A stretch of 47,371 nucleotides of DNA from Faecalicatena contorta. Lineage in GTDB: Bacteria > Bacillota > Clostridia > Lachnospirales > Lachnospiraceae. Under the pieces are notes generated by a model that did not search any database, was not told the origin of the DNA, and was given only the letters and a program-made list of their open reading frames with translations. Within the stretch, counting starts at the first letter, position 1; every line of letters begins with the position of its first letter. The translations under genes and the position numbers were made by a program. Location of the stretch: contig NZ_JAFBIY010000012.1 in assembly GCF_021531975.1 (NCBI RefSeq), positions 1 through 47,371 of the forward strand, written 5' to 3'. Shown here in pieces: positions 26,774 through 35,632 of the stretch.

Positions 26774-26843
26774 CAGATATACCTCCCTACATTTCTTATG
26801 CTAGTATATCCAACGATTGGTTTTTTATGTCAAATCCTCGATA

Positions 26844-28019
26844 CTAAAGTACTTTCTTTAATTTATCGATCAGTTCATCTACATGCTCTTTCTCAATAAT
26901 AAGCGGCGGCACAAATCGTATCGCATCCGCACCTGCACCGATAATAAGAAGTCCTTCCTGAAGTGCCGCATTCGTCACCTCACTAATTGGTTTCGTGATC
27001 TGAATTGCCTGCATCAGACCTTTGCCCCGCACACCGGTCACACACGCGCACTCTTCTTCAAGCTCATGAAGTCTTGCTGATAGATACGCCCCGATTTCTT
27101 TCACATGGTCGACAATATTTTTCTTCTCAAATATTTCTATCGTCTTACTGACCGCCATGCACGCCAGCGGATTGCCGCCATAGGTTGTTCCGTGATCTCC
27201 CGGCTCCAGCGAATACTGCGCCACTTCCTCCGTCATGGCAAATGCACCTACAGGAATACCACTTCCAATTGCTTTTGCCATGGACATAATATCCGGCTTA
27301 ATACCATAATCCTGCCATGCAAACATAGAACCGGTACGTCCCATTCCACACTGTACTTCATCACAGATCATGAGGATACCTTCCTCATCGCAAAGCTCGC
27401 GGATTCCCTGCATAAATTCCTTTGTTGCAAGATGAATTCCTCCTTCGCCCTGCAGTGGCTCCAGAATAATCGCACAGGTCTGATCCGTCACCAGCGCTCT
27501 TACGCTGTCCAGATTATTATATTCTGCAAATGATACACCCGGGACAAGTGGACCAAACGGCTCGCGATAGGCATCATGTCCTGTCACAGACACAGCGCCG
27601 AAGCTTCTTCCATGAAAAGACTCCTTCATGGCGATAAATTCATAACGACCAGTCTGTTTCTTATAAGCATATTTTCTTGCCGCTTTTAATGTTCCTTCTA
27701 CTGCCTCCCCGCCACTGTTCGTAAAGAAAATACGATCCATACCGGTCACTCTCTTTAAGTCTTCTGCTGCTCTTCCACAGGTCGTATTATAATACAGGTT
27801 AGAAGTGTGAAAAAGCTTGTCGATCTGCCCCTTCAGTGCAGTATTTAACTCTTCGTTCCCGTAGCCAAGGGAAGATACGGCATATCCTGCTGCAAAATCC
27901 AGATATTTCTTTCCTTCTGTGTCATACAGATATGCGCCCTCCCCCCGCTCCAGTACAACCGGAAACTGGTTGTATGTATGCAGTAGTCCACTTTTTGTCT
28001 GTTCAATATATTGATTCAT
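26844..28019 (-). CDS. argD: Acetylornithine aminotransferase
   Basis: A PLP enzyme that makes N-acetylornithine from N-acetylglutamate semialdehyde and glutamate. It has 391 residues. Class III aminotransferase motifs are clear: FFTNSGGEAVEGTLKAARK, ILEPLQGEGGIH, MICDEVQCGMGRTG, and the PLP-binding Lys in SMAKAIGSGIPVGAF. The start at 28019 follows GGAG at nine bases and overlaps the argB stop by a few bases. It is the last gene of argC-GNAT-argJ-argB-argD. Confidence 0.94.
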   Translation of the reverse strand: MNQYIEQTKSGLLHTYNQFPVVLERGEGAYLYDTEGKKYLDFAAGYAVSSLGYGNEELNTALKGQIDKLFHTSNLYYNTTCGRAAEDLKRVTGMDRIFFTNSGGEAVEGTLKAARKYAYKKQTGRYEFIAMKESFHGRSFGAVSVTGHDAYREPFGPLVPGVSFAEYNNLDSVRALVTDQTCAIILEPLQGEGGIHLATKEFMQGIRELCDEEGILMICDEVQCGMGRTGSMFAWQDYGIKPDIMSMAKAIGSGIPVGAFAMTEEVAQYSLEPGDHGTTYGGNPLACMAVSKTIEIFEKKNIVDHVKEIGAYLSARLHELEEECACVTGVRGKGLMQAIQITKPISEVTNAALQEGLLIIGAGADAIRFVPPLIIEKEHVDELIDKLKKVL

Positions 28020-28023
28020 TTTC

Positions 28024-28923
28024 TTATTCTCCACTGTAATATCTCTGGTCACTGTCATTTAAAATTGCTGTTCCGATACCTTTATTGGTGAAAATCTCAA
28101 GAAGCAGGCAATGTGGAATACGTCCGTCCAGAATATGCACCCTGGATACGCCATGCTCGATTGCATCAATACAATTGTGAAGCTTCGGCAGCATACCGCC
28201 GCCGATAAATCCATCATCCATAAGCTTTCTTGCTTCAGAAACCGCAAGCTCGGAAATCAAGGTAGAAGGATCCTTCGGATCTTTGTACACGCCTTCTATA
28301 TCTGTCAGAAATGCAAGCTTCTCTGCACGCATCGCTCTTGCAATTGCGCAGGCTGCGTCATCTGCATTAATATTATAAGTATTATATTCATCATCCAGAC
28401 CGATCGGACAAATGATCGGAAGGAAATCCTTTTCCAGCAGATCATACAGAATCGGTGCATTGACATCTTTTACTTCTCCCACGAAGCCAATGTCTTCTCC
28501 GTCCGCATATTTTTTATTTACAGAAAGGAGCTTTCCATCCTTACCACTGATACCGATTGCGCGGACACCCAGGCTTTCTACCAGCTGGACAAGGTTCTTA
28601 TTTACCTTCCCCAGTACCATCTCTGCAAGCTCCATGGTCGCAGCATCAGTTACACGGAGACCATTTACAAACTCCGGTGTCATACCTACTTTTCCGACCC
28701 ACTTACTGATTTCCTTGCCACCGCCATGTACAATGATTGGTTTAAAACCAACCAGCTTAAGTAATGTCACATCCTGAATCACCTGTGCCTTTAATTCATC
28801 ATCCACCATAGCGCTTCCACCATACTTTACAACAATGATGCGTCGGTTAAAGCGCTGGATATACGGAAGGGCTTCAATCAGTACTTCTGCCTTATCCAGA
28901 TATTTCTGCATGTCTTTGTTCAT
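28024..28923 (-). CDS. argB: Acetylglutamate kinase
   Basis: Second step of arginine synthesis: phosphorylates N-acetylglutamate. The protein is 299 residues and of the amino acid kinase fold, with [11 protein letters not shown] near the start, [10 protein letters not shown], and [12 protein letters not shown]. The sensing of arginine is a feature of the long, N-terminal-helix form; [25 protein letters not shown] at the start suggests that helix is present, so arginine feedback is likely. It is translated from the argJ message, 18 bases downstream. Confidence 0.96.
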   Translation of the reverse strand: MNKDMQKYLDKAEVLIEALPYIQRFNRRIIVVKYGGSAMVDDELKAQVIQDVTLLKLVGFKPIIVHGGGKEISKWVGKVGMTPEFVNGLRVTDAATMELAEMVLGKVNKNLVQLVESLGVRAIGISGKDGKLLSVNKKYADGEDIGFVGEVKDVNAPILYDLLEKDFLPIICPIGLDDEYNTYNINADDAACAIARAMRAEKLAFLTDIEGVYKDPKDPSTLISELAVSEARKLMDDGFIGGGMLPKLHNCIDAIEHGVSRVHILDGRIPHCLLLEIFTNKGIGTAILNDSDQRYYSGE

Positions 28924-28941
28924 CTTGTCTTACCTTCTTTC

Positions 28942-30168
28942 TTAGCTTCTGTAGTCTGCATTGATTTCGATATACCCATGAGTCAGATCGCATCCCCATG
29001 CAGTTGCTTTCTTGTCTCCCATTTTCACATCTGCAATAGCAGTTACTTCCGGCTCGGACAGAATCTTTGTTGCTTCTGATTCACTGTAATCAACTGCTGT
29101 TCCATTCTCAATAATCTGTATCTTACCTGCTGCACTCTCAAAGAACAGATCAACCTTCTCCGGGTCAAACTGTGCACCGGAATAACCCATTGCACATAAG
29201 ATACGTCCCCAGTTTGCGTCATGTCCTGCGATTGCCGTCTTTGTCAGATTGGAGCATACAATAGATTTTGCAAGTATCTTTGCCTGTTCCACGCTTTCGC
29301 ATCCAACTGCCTGCACCTCAAGGAGAGCTGTTGCTCCTTCACCGTCTCCGGCGATTTTCTTTGCCAGATACTCGTTAATCACATGAAGCGCCTCTGCAAA
29401 TGCTTTATAATCATCGCTTCCGTATGTAATCTCCGGGTTCTCTGCCAGGCCATTTGCAAGAAGCACAACCGTATCATTTGTAGAAGTGTCTCCATCTACA
29501 GAAATCATATTATAGGTATCGCCAACATCTTCACTCAATGCTTTTTGCAGCGCATCTTTTGTGATCACTGCATCTGTTGTAATAAATGCAAGCATCGTGC
29601 ACATATTCGGATGAATCATACCGGAGCCTTTCGCCATACCACCGATAGTTACTGTTTTTCCGCCAACCTGAATTTCTACAGCCAGCTCTTTTTCTGCTGT
29701 ATCTGTTGTCATGATCGCTTTTGCTGCCTCTGTACCATTTTCCAGAGAAGCATTCTTTTTCGCTGCCAGTGCTTCGATTCCTGCGGTTACTTTATCAATC
29801 GGAAGCTGCTTTCCGATAACTCCAGTAGAACCGATCAGGACACCTGCCGGTGAAATACCAAGAGCCTTTGCGGCTGCCTGCGCTGTGTCCTTGCAATAGC
29901 CAAATCCTTCTGCACCTGTACACGCATTGGCAATACCAGAATTCACGATCACCGCCTGTGCCTTTTCTCCACTTGCCACTACCTGCTGATCCCATTTAAC
30001 CGGAGCTGCCTTAACAACATTTGTCGTAAATGTACCAGCTGCCACACACGGTACCTGACTATATACCAGGGCCATGTCTGTTCTGTCTTTATACTTAATT
30101 CCTGCTGCTGTACTTGCTGCTTCAAATCCCTTTGCTGCGGTCACTCCGCCTGTTATCTGTTTCATCAT
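28942..30168 (-). CDS. argJ: Bifunctional ornithine acetyltransferase / N-acetylglutamate synthase
   Basis: A 408-residue enzyme that recycles the acetyl group from acetylornithine to glutamate. It is made as a precursor that cleaves itself before the Thr nucleophile, visible in the motif PNMCTMLAFITTDA (cleavage at an AT/CT site near residue 190), giving alpha and beta chains. The end of the protein, WGCDLTHGYIEINADYRS, is standard. Two adjacent ATGs follow AAAGGA. Whether it also makes acetylglutamate from acetyl-CoA cannot be read from sequence. Confidence 0.95.
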   Translation of the reverse strand: MMKQITGGVTAAKGFEAASTAAGIKYKDRTDMALVYSQVPCVAAGTFTTNVVKAAPVKWDQQVVASGEKAQAVIVNSGIANACTGAEGFGYCKDTAQAAAKALGISPAGVLIGSTGVIGKQLPIDKVTAGIEALAAKKNASLENGTEAAKAIMTTDTAEKELAVEIQVGGKTVTIGGMAKGSGMIHPNMCTMLAFITTDAVITKDALQKALSEDVGDTYNMISVDGDTSTNDTVVLLANGLAENPEITYGSDDYKAFAEALHVINEYLAKKIAGDGEGATALLEVQAVGCESVEQAKILAKSIVCSNLTKTAIAGHDANWGRILCAMGYSGAQFDPEKVDLFFESAAGKIQIIENGTAVDYSESEATKILSEPEVTAIADVKMGDKKATAWGCDLTHGYIEINADYRS

Positions 30169-30197
30169 TTTCTACTTCCTTTCTTTTTCCTGATACT

Positions 30198-30641
30198 CTA
30201 TTGTATAAATGCTGTAATATTTGCTTCATTTAAGGTGAAATCATAATAATTCAGATCCTGTCTCTTTGTCCATCCGATTTCATTCCAGAATGCATTCCCG
30301 ATATCATTTTTGGTAAATGCAATCAATGACACTTTATTGATCTTCTCCTTCTTAAGAGCTTCCATGGCAAAAACGACCATCGCTTTCCCGATTCCCCGCA
30401 TGCGGTAATTCTCATCCACACAGACATGGTAGAGACATCCCCGTCTTCCGTCATGTCCGCACAGGATCGCTCCTACTATTTTCCCGTCTTCTTCTGCCAC
30501 AACGCTGGTGGTCGGATTTCTCTTAAGGAACAGATCTATGCCCTCCCTGGAATCATCAACGCTCCGAATTCCAAAGCCATGAATTCCTGACCACAATTTA
30601 TATACTGCATCATAATCATCAATTGTCATTACTCTTACCAT
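30198..30641 (-). CDS. GNAT-family N-acetyltransferase in the arg operon
   Basis: A 147-residue acetyltransferase: the acetyl-CoA-binding motif is NYRMRGIGKAMVVFAMEAL, and the conserved start is MVRVMTIDDYDAVYKLW. I set the start at 30641 because AGGAG lies six bases before that ATG; a longer frame is not backed by a binding site. Its position between argC and argJ could mean it acts as a glutamate N-acetylating enzyme, but the sequence resembles general GNAT proteins and I do not assign that role. Confidence 0.85.
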   Translation of the reverse strand: MVRVMTIDDYDAVYKLWSGIHGFGIRSVDDSREGIDLFLKRNPTTSVVAEEDGKIVGAILCGHDGRRGCLYHVCVDENYRMRGIGKAMVVFAMEALKKEKINKVSLIAFTKNDIGNAFWNEIGWTKRQDLNYYDFTLNEANITAFIQ

Positions 30642-30701
30642 ATGTATCTCCTGTCTTATCCGGATCTTCCACTTACATGTATTCACTCACAGACATAAAG
30701 T

Positions 30702-31742
30702 TTAAGGGAAAACAGGCACAAGGTCAAGTCCTTCACTCTCCGGAAGTCCAAACATAAGGTTCATATTCTGAACAGCCTGACCGGCCGCACCCTTTACCAG
30801 ATTGTCAATCGCACCCATCATAATGATACGGTTCGTCCTCTCATCCAGCTTAAAATTAATGTCCACATAATTGCTGCCCTCTACCCACTTCGTCTCCGGG
30901 CAGACATCCTTATCAAGAACACGGATGAATTTCTCATCCTTATAATATTTATCATATATTGCCTTTACTTCTTCATATGTCACTTTTTCCTTCAAAGAAG
31001 CATACTCTGTTGCCAGAATACCTCGATTCATCGGCACCAGGTGTGGCGTAAAATTAATGACCACGTCCTCACCGGATGCATAACCAAGTTGTTCTTCAAT
31101 CTCCGGCGTATGTCTGTGCGTTGCCACTCCATAAGCCTTCATATTCTCATTGACCTCACAGAAAAGATTCGGCACCTTTGCACCTCTGCCTGCTCCGGAA
31201 GTTCCAGATTTGGCATCAACGATAAGTGTATTCATATCAATAATGCCTTCTTTCGCAAGCGGATACGCAGTCAGTATAGAGCATGTCGTATAGCAGCCTG
31301 GATTCGCTACCAGTCTTGCTCCTTTTATATCCTCCCGGTTCACTTCACAGAGACCATATACCGCCTCCTTAATAAACTGTGGGCTCTTATGCTCAATACC
31401 ATACCACTTCTCATAAATATTCACATCTTTAATGCGGAAATCCGCACTCAGATCAATCACCTTCGTCTTCTTCAAAATATCTTCGTTCATTACCGATGCA
31501 CAGAACCCCTGCGGCGTTGCCGTGAAAATAACATCCGCCTGATCCGCAAGCTCCTCCATATTATCATCCAGACATTTCGCATCTACGATCTGAAACATAT
31601 TCTGATACACTTGTGCATATCTCTTATCTATATAACTTCTGGAACCATACCAGACAACCTCCGCATCCTTGTGTCCCTGAAGCAATCTCACCAATTCACC
31701 ACCAGCGTAACCGGTCGCTCCGATAATACCAACCTTAATCAT
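30702..31742 (-). CDS. argC: N-acetyl-gamma-glutamyl-phosphate reductase
   Basis: Third step of arginine synthesis: reduces acetylglutamyl phosphate with NADPH. The protein has 346 residues, with GATGYAGGELVRLL (NADPH binding), the catalytic Cys in ANPGCYTTCSI, and the motif HRHTPEIEEQLG. First gene of the operon. The leader is about 85 bases long and contains a REP-like repeat between the promoter and AAGGTG binding site. Confidence 0.96.
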   Translation of the reverse strand: MIKVGIIGATGYAGGELVRLLQGHKDAEVVWYGSRSYIDKRYAQVYQNMFQIVDAKCLDDNMEELADQADVIFTATPQGFCASVMNEDILKKTKVIDLSADFRIKDVNIYEKWYGIEHKSPQFIKEAVYGLCEVNREDIKGARLVANPGCYTTCSILTAYPLAKEGIIDMNTLIVDAKSGTSGAGRGAKVPNLFCEVNENMKAYGVATHRHTPEIEEQLGYASGEDVVINFTPHLVPMNRGILATEYASLKEKVTYEEVKAIYDKYYKDEKFIRVLDKDVCPETKWVEGSNYVDINFKLDERTNRIIMMGAIDNLVKGAAGQAVQNMNLMFGLPESEGLDLVPVFP

Positions 31743-31757
31743 CTCGTCACCTTCCTC

Positions 31758-31820
31758 AATTGGGGACGGGGGAAATTGAAAAATACTCCGTCCCAGATTA
31801 AATTTACCGTGTCCCTAATT
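31758..31820. repeat. REP-like palindromic repeat in the argC leader
   Basis: Three related arms: AATTGGGGACGG (31758-31769), CCGTCCCAGATT (31788-31799), and a further copy ACCGTGTCCCTAATT (31806-31820). The first can pair with the second or third. The GGGGACGGGG type of palindrome is scattered in some Lachnospiraceae genomes as I recall, but I cannot count copies here. It lies wholly in the argC 5' leader. Confidence 0.55.
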
Positions 31821-31829
31821 AAAAGAACT

Positions 31830-31864
31830 TGCATAAGTATACACCTTTAATGCATATTATGCAA
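31830..31864 (-). promoter_or_regulatory. argC promoter with two ArgR-like boxes
   Basis: TTGCAT (31859-31864) and TATACT (31836-31841) on the minus strand with a 17-base spacer. Two palindromic sites, TGCATAAGTATACA (31830-31843) and TGCATATTATGCA (31851-31863), overlap the promoter with centres about 21 bases apart, the spacing known for paired ARG boxes. The match to the ARG consensus is fair (TGCAT in place of TGAAT). Confidence 0.65.
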
Positions 31865-31873
31865 GTATGTTTC

Positions 31874-31911
31874 TAAAAAAATACCAGGATTTTACTCCTG
31901 GCATTTTTTCC
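31874..31911. terminator. Two-way hairpin terminator between argC and argG promoters
   Basis: CCAGGA and TCCTGG form the stem with a six-base loop; it is preceded by seven A and followed by six T, so it can end RNA synthesis in both directions. It lies upstream of both predicted promoters. Confidence 0.65.
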
Positions 31912-31941
31912 TCTGATAAAATCACTTTTATACACACCAAA

Positions 31942-31996
31942 TGCATATTTTGTATATTTTTGAATATTTTTCACTTTTTGCTTGCATATTTATAAA
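31942..31996 (+). promoter_or_regulatory. ArgR-like boxes upstream of argG
   Basis: Three A/T-rich sites resemble ARG boxes: TGCATATTTTGTAT (31942-31955), TGAATATTTTTCA (31961-31973), and TGCATATTTATAAA (31983-31996). The last overlaps the -35 box of argG. Their spacing is about 19-22 bases. In A/T-rich DNA such matches are weaker evidence. Confidence 0.5.
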
Positions 31997-32010
31997 TAAT
32001 GGTGTATAGT
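31982..32010 (+). promoter_or_regulatory. argG promoter
   Basis: TTGCAT (31982-31987) and TATAGT (32005-32010) with a 17-base spacer, 79 bases before the argG start. Same -35 box and spacer as the divergent argC promoter. Confidence 0.65.
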
Positions 32011-32088
32011 AGTCCTTGCAGTTGAAAAACGCATTTTATTTATGAAAATAATCGTAAAACATATATCACACAACAGGAGGACAAAAAA

Positions 32089-33309
32089 ATGAAAGAAAAA
32101 GTTGTATTAGCGTATTCAGGTGGTCTTGATACTACAGCAATTATCCCGTGGTTAAAGGAGAACTTCGATTATGAAGTTATCTGCTGCTGCGTAGACTGTG
32201 GACAGGAAGAGGAGTTAGACGGACTGGAAGAAAGAGCAAAATTATCTGGTGCTTCTAAATTATATATTGAAGATATCGTTGATGATTTCTGCGACAACTA
32301 CATCGTACCTTGCGTACAGGCACACGCCGTATATGAAAATAAATATTTACTGGGAACTTCCATGGCACGTCCGGCAATTGCAAAGCGTCTGGTAGAGATT
32401 GCAAGAAAAGAAGGGGCTTCCGCTATCTGCCACGGTGCAACAGGAAAAGGAAATGACCAGATTCGTTTTGAGCTTGGTATCAAAGCCCTGGCTCCAGATA
32501 TTAAGATCATTGCTCCATGGCGTATGACAGATGTATGGACAATGAATTCACGTGAAGAAGAGATCGAATACTGCAAGGCTCACGGCATCGACCTCCCATT
32601 TGACGCAAGCCACAGCTACAGCCGTGACCGTAACTTATGGCATATCAGCCACGAGGGTCTGGAGCTTGAAGATCCGGCAAACGAGCCAGATTATGACCAT
32701 CTGCTTGTTCTTGGTGTTACACCGGAGAAGGCACCGGATGAAGGCGAATATGTAACAATAACATTTGAAAAAGGTGTACCAAAGAGCATTAACGGTGAAG
32801 AAATGAAAGTTTCAGACATCATCCGCAAGTTAAATGCACTTGGCGGCAAGCACGGCATTGGCATCTGTGATATCGTAGAGAACCGTGTCGTTGGTATGAA
32901 ATCCCGTGGTGTATACGAGACACCTGGCGGAACAATCCTGTATGAGGCACACCAGCAGCTGGAAGAACTTGTATTAGACCGTGCTACATATGAAGTAAAA
33001 GAAGAAATGGGCAACAAGCTGTCCCAGATCGTATATGAAGGAAAATGGTTCACACCTCTTCGCGAAGCTGTTCAGGCATTCATCGAGAGCACACAGGAAT
33101 ATGTGACCGGCGAAGTGAAGTTCAAGCTTTACAAAGGAAACATTATCAAAGCCGGAACAACTTCTCCATACTCTCTCTACAGCGAGTCTCTTGCAAGCTT
33201 TACAACAGGTGAATTATACGACCACCACGATGCAAGCGGCTTCATCAACCTGTTCGGCCTTCCGCTCAAGGTTCGTGCAATGAAGATGCAGGAAGTAGAA
33301 GGAAAATAA
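32089..33309 (+). CDS. argG: Argininosuccinate synthase
   Basis: Joins citrulline and aspartate using ATP, the seventh step to arginine. It has 406 residues with the PP-loop [11 protein letters not shown] at the N-terminus and [16 protein letters not shown], both diagnostic. CAGGAGG is seven to nine bases before the ATG. argH is not next to it: the message ends at a strong terminator directly after the stop. ArgR-like boxes cover its promoter. Confidence 0.97.
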   Translation: MKEKVVLAYSGGLDTTAIIPWLKENFDYEVICCCVDCGQEEELDGLEERAKLSGASKLYIEDIVDDFCDNYIVPCVQAHAVYENKYLLGTSMARPAIAKRLVEIARKEGASAICHGATGKGNDQIRFELGIKALAPDIKIIAPWRMTDVWTMNSREEEIEYCKAHGIDLPFDASHSYSRDRNLWHISHEGLELEDPANEPDYDHLLVLGVTPEKAPDEGEYVTITFEKGVPKSINGEEMKVSDIIRKLNALGGKHGIGICDIVENRVVGMKSRGVYETPGGTILYEAHQQLEELVLDRATYEVKEEMGNKLSQIVYEGKWFTPLREAVQAFIESTQEYVTGEVKFKLYKGNIIKAGTTSPYSLYSESLASFTTGELYDHHDASGFINLFGLPLKVRAMKMQEVEGK

Positions 33310-33321
33310 AACACGGATAAT

Positions 33322-33358
33322 AAAAAGTGCGGTTCCACTATCGAAACCGCACTTTTTT
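33322..33358 (+). terminator. argG terminator
   Basis: A near-perfect stem, AAAAAGTGCGGTT with AACCGCACTTTTT, then T-run, 13 bases after the argG stop. Because the 5' arm begins with A's it could also act in the other direction. Confidence 0.9.
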
Positions 33359-33363
33359 CATAT

Positions 33364-33503
33364 CTAAGCAATTACAAGCGGAACTTCTAATTCCTGTGCC
33401 TTTCTGATATAATCCTTTTTCACTTCATTATCTGTAATGATTTTATACACATCTCTAATCAGCGCGACAGCCTCTACTATATTTATATAATACTCTTTTA
33501 CAA
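33364..33503 (-). pseudogene. Remnant of a DeoR-family regulator C-terminus
   Basis: The minus-strand frame ending at the TAG 33364-33366 encodes about 45 residues, including YKIITDNEVKKDYIRKAQEL and EVPLVIA, which resemble the C-terminal sugar-binding end of DeoR regulators. No start codon or DNA-binding part remains; upstream the frame runs into lrgB. A weak but specific resemblance. Confidence 0.4.
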
Positions 33504-34190
33504 AAACATCGCAAATACAGATGCGCCCAGCACCGTGCAAAGTCCGGATACCACGATCGCAAGACTACTCATGGCGCCTTCGACCTCTCCCATCTCCATT
33601 GCCTTTGCTGTTCCAATGGCATGAGATGCACCGCCGATCGCAATTCCACGGGAAATTGCATTTCTTATATGGAACTTCTTACAGATAAATTCAGCAGTCA
33701 TATTTCCAAGAACACCTGTGATGATAATAACCGCAACAGAAATCGTCACATAGCCTCCCAGTTCTTCCGAAACACCCATTCCAATCGCCGTCGTAATTGA
33801 TTTCGGAAGAAGTGTTACATATTCTTCATGCGAAAGTCCAAACAGAAGAGACATCGCCAGAACAGTTCCAAGGCTGGCCAGTACACCGGCAATAATACCG
33901 CCGATAATTGCAGCAATATTCTTTTTCAGAAGCTCCATCTGCTGATAAAGCGGAATCGCCAGACTAACAGTAGCCGGTGTCAGCAAATACGCCAGATATT
34001 TCGCACTCTCATTATAGCTTTCATAGTCCACCTTTGATACAACAAGAAATACGATTACAAGAATGATCGCTACAAGAAGTGGATTAAACACCGCAAGCTT
34101 TAACTTCTTCTTAAGAAACAATCCGATTTCATAAGCAAGTAAACTGATAACTACTCCAATAGTTGCAGAGCACAGAACCATATCATTCAT
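33498..34190 (-). CDS. lrgB: LrgB/CidB-family membrane protein
   Basis: A 230-residue membrane protein with about seven to eight segments. It carries [22 protein letters not shown] and [26 protein letters not shown], both family signatures. Described first as an antiholin-like autolysis modulator; in Bacillus a homologous pair (PftAB) moves pyruvate. Its start overlaps the lrgA stop by one base, so both are co-translated. Confidence 0.93.
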   Translation of the reverse strand: MNDMVLCSATIGVVISLLAYEIGLFLKKKLKLAVFNPLLVAIILVIVFLVVSKVDYESYNESAKYLAYLLTPATVSLAIPLYQQMELLKKNIAAIIGGIIAGVLASLGTVLAMSLLFGLSHEEYVTLLPKSITTAIGMGVSEELGGYVTISVAVIIITGVLGNMTAEFICKKFHIRNAISRGIAIGGASHAIGTAKAMEMGEVEGAMSSLAIVVSGLCTVLGASVFAMFL

Positions 34191-34552
34191 TATGCTTCAT
34201 CCCCCTTTTTCTTTACATCCAAAAGGAAATCTGTCACTTTACCCGATATAATCATTACTACAAAGGTAGTAACTACTGTAATCAGAAGAACTGGTACAAG
34301 AATACCTTCAAGCTGCGTCCAGGAAGTCAGAAGACCAACACCCGCCGGAATAAACATAAGCGGCATGATCTCAACCAGAAACTCAGCCACATCCTTTACC
34401 TGATGTAGTTTTATCACACCTGTCATCAATAAAATCAACATCAGAATCAGACCATAAATACTTCCTGGAATGGGAAGTGGAACAAAATACTTAATCAGTT
34501 CACCTGCGCAGGTCACTCCAAGTATAATTCCAAATTGTCTCATGTACTGCAT
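34190..34552 (-). CDS. lrgA: LrgA/CidA-family membrane protein
   Basis: A 120-residue partner of LrgB with four membrane segments, with the family motif LPIPGSIYGLILMLILLM and FIPAGVGLL. The start at 34552 (MQYMRQFG) follows GGAGG; an earlier GTG/ATG region gives a longer but less likely start. In Staphylococcus LrgAB limits autolysis; in other species similar pairs import pyruvate. Pairing with LrgB and lack of a separate promoter support a two-part complex. Confidence 0.92.
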   Translation of the reverse strand: MQYMRQFGIILGVTCAGELIKYFVPLPIPGSIYGLILMLILLMTGVIKLHQVKDVAEFLVEIMPLMFIPAGVGLLTSWTQLEGILVPVLLITVVTTFVVMIISGKVTDFLLDVKKKGDEA

Positions 34553-34583
34553 ATCATTTCCTCCAACCCAAAACAAACAATGA

Positions 34584-35618
34584 TTAAATATCTTTTTTCA
34601 TCATTCTCAGAATCATATCTACAGATCCCTTTATTCCATAGCTCGCACTGTTAATGAGCAGATCATAGTTTGCTGCCTTTCCCCACTCAAGTCCGGTGTA
34701 AAACTTAAAATAATCCACATGCTTACGGTCCAGTGCTTTTAACATTCTGACCGCCTGCTTCTCTGTAAGATTCTGATTTACACTCATAACACGATGCACT
34801 CTCTGTTCAAAAGGCGCCGTAATAAAGATACTGATGTGCGGGATCTGATTATTTGCAAGAATTACATCTGCACACCTTCCCATCACAACAAAGTCTTCCT
34901 GTTTCGCCTTCTCACAGATAAGTTTACTCTGATTAAAGAACACCGCATCCTTTTTCGGAAGTCCATGATATCTGCTGAACTCTTTCAACTTCTGAGAAAA
35001 TGTAATCTTTTCACCTGTCGCAAATGCCTGTGTTGTACCTACATATTTTGCCCGGTTTTCTTCATCGCGGATATAGGGAAATCCACCCTTATCATATACT
35101 CTGTCTTTCTCTGCCTCCAGACGGCGAAGAACCTCATTAAAGATCTCAACATCATAATAATTAATCTTGAGCGCATCTGCCAGTGTGAAACCAATTTCGC
35201 TTCCGCCGCTTCCATAAGTACGACCAATACAGATAACCATATGATCGTTTTCCGAAAAACGCTTGTCCAGATTCAGCGTATTTAACTCCGCACGGCTTTC
35301 ATTTAAGACATCACCTTCCGCAAAACTTGTCGGAAGTTCAGAGATTTCTTTCAAAATATGATCATATTCCGTCATGACCTTGCGCCATACCTCTTTGTCG
35401 CGAATAGTACGCGCCATATTACCGATGAGCGCCAGCTCACTTCTGAGAATATGCCCCTGCATCCTCGCTTTCATCTCACGTTCAATCTCACGGATACATT
35501 TTTCCCTGCCTCCATTAAATACACGTCCGAGAGAAGAGCCCAGATGTTCATAGACCTCTGCATCCAGATTATAAATCCGCTCTGCAAGTTTATGAATATT
35601 TTCATTACTATATTGCAT
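34584..35618 (-). CDS. Cytidylate-kinase-like protein with helical N-terminal extension
   Basis: A 344-residue protein. The C-terminal two thirds are a cytidylate-kinase-like fold (AAA_26): a P-loop-like GRTYGSGGSEIG, then VVMGRCADVIL and DRKHVDYFKFYTG. The typical P-loop Lys is replaced, as in this family. The N-terminal about 115 residues are helical and contain no domain I know (KLAERIYNLDAEVYEHLGSS). Its substrate is unknown. The ATG at 35618 has GGGAGG upstream. It lies 12 bases after the antiporter and 30 bases before lrgA, all in one operon. Confidence 0.8.
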   Translation of the reverse strand: MQYSNENIHKLAERIYNLDAEVYEHLGSSLGRVFNGGREKCIREIEREMKARMQGHILRSELALIGNMARTIRDKEVWRKVMTEYDHILKEISELPTSFAEGDVLNESRAELNTLNLDKRFSENDHMVICIGRTYGSGGSEIGFTLADALKINYYDVEIFNEVLRRLEAEKDRVYDKGGFPYIRDEENRAKYVGTTQAFATGEKITFSQKLKEFSRYHGLPKKDAVFFNQSKLICEKAKQEDFVVMGRCADVILANNQIPHISIFITAPFEQRVHRVMSVNQNLTEKQAVRMLKALDRKHVDYFKFYTGLEWGKAANYDLLINSASYGIKGSVDMILRMMKKDI

Positions 35619-35632
35619 CACAAACTCCTCCC

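Noticed and set aside
31742-32088. A T-box or arginine riboswitch ahead of argC
   Set aside because: No T-box sequence or specifier hairpin is seen, and the hairpin terminator lies upstream of the best argC promoter rather than between it and the gene.
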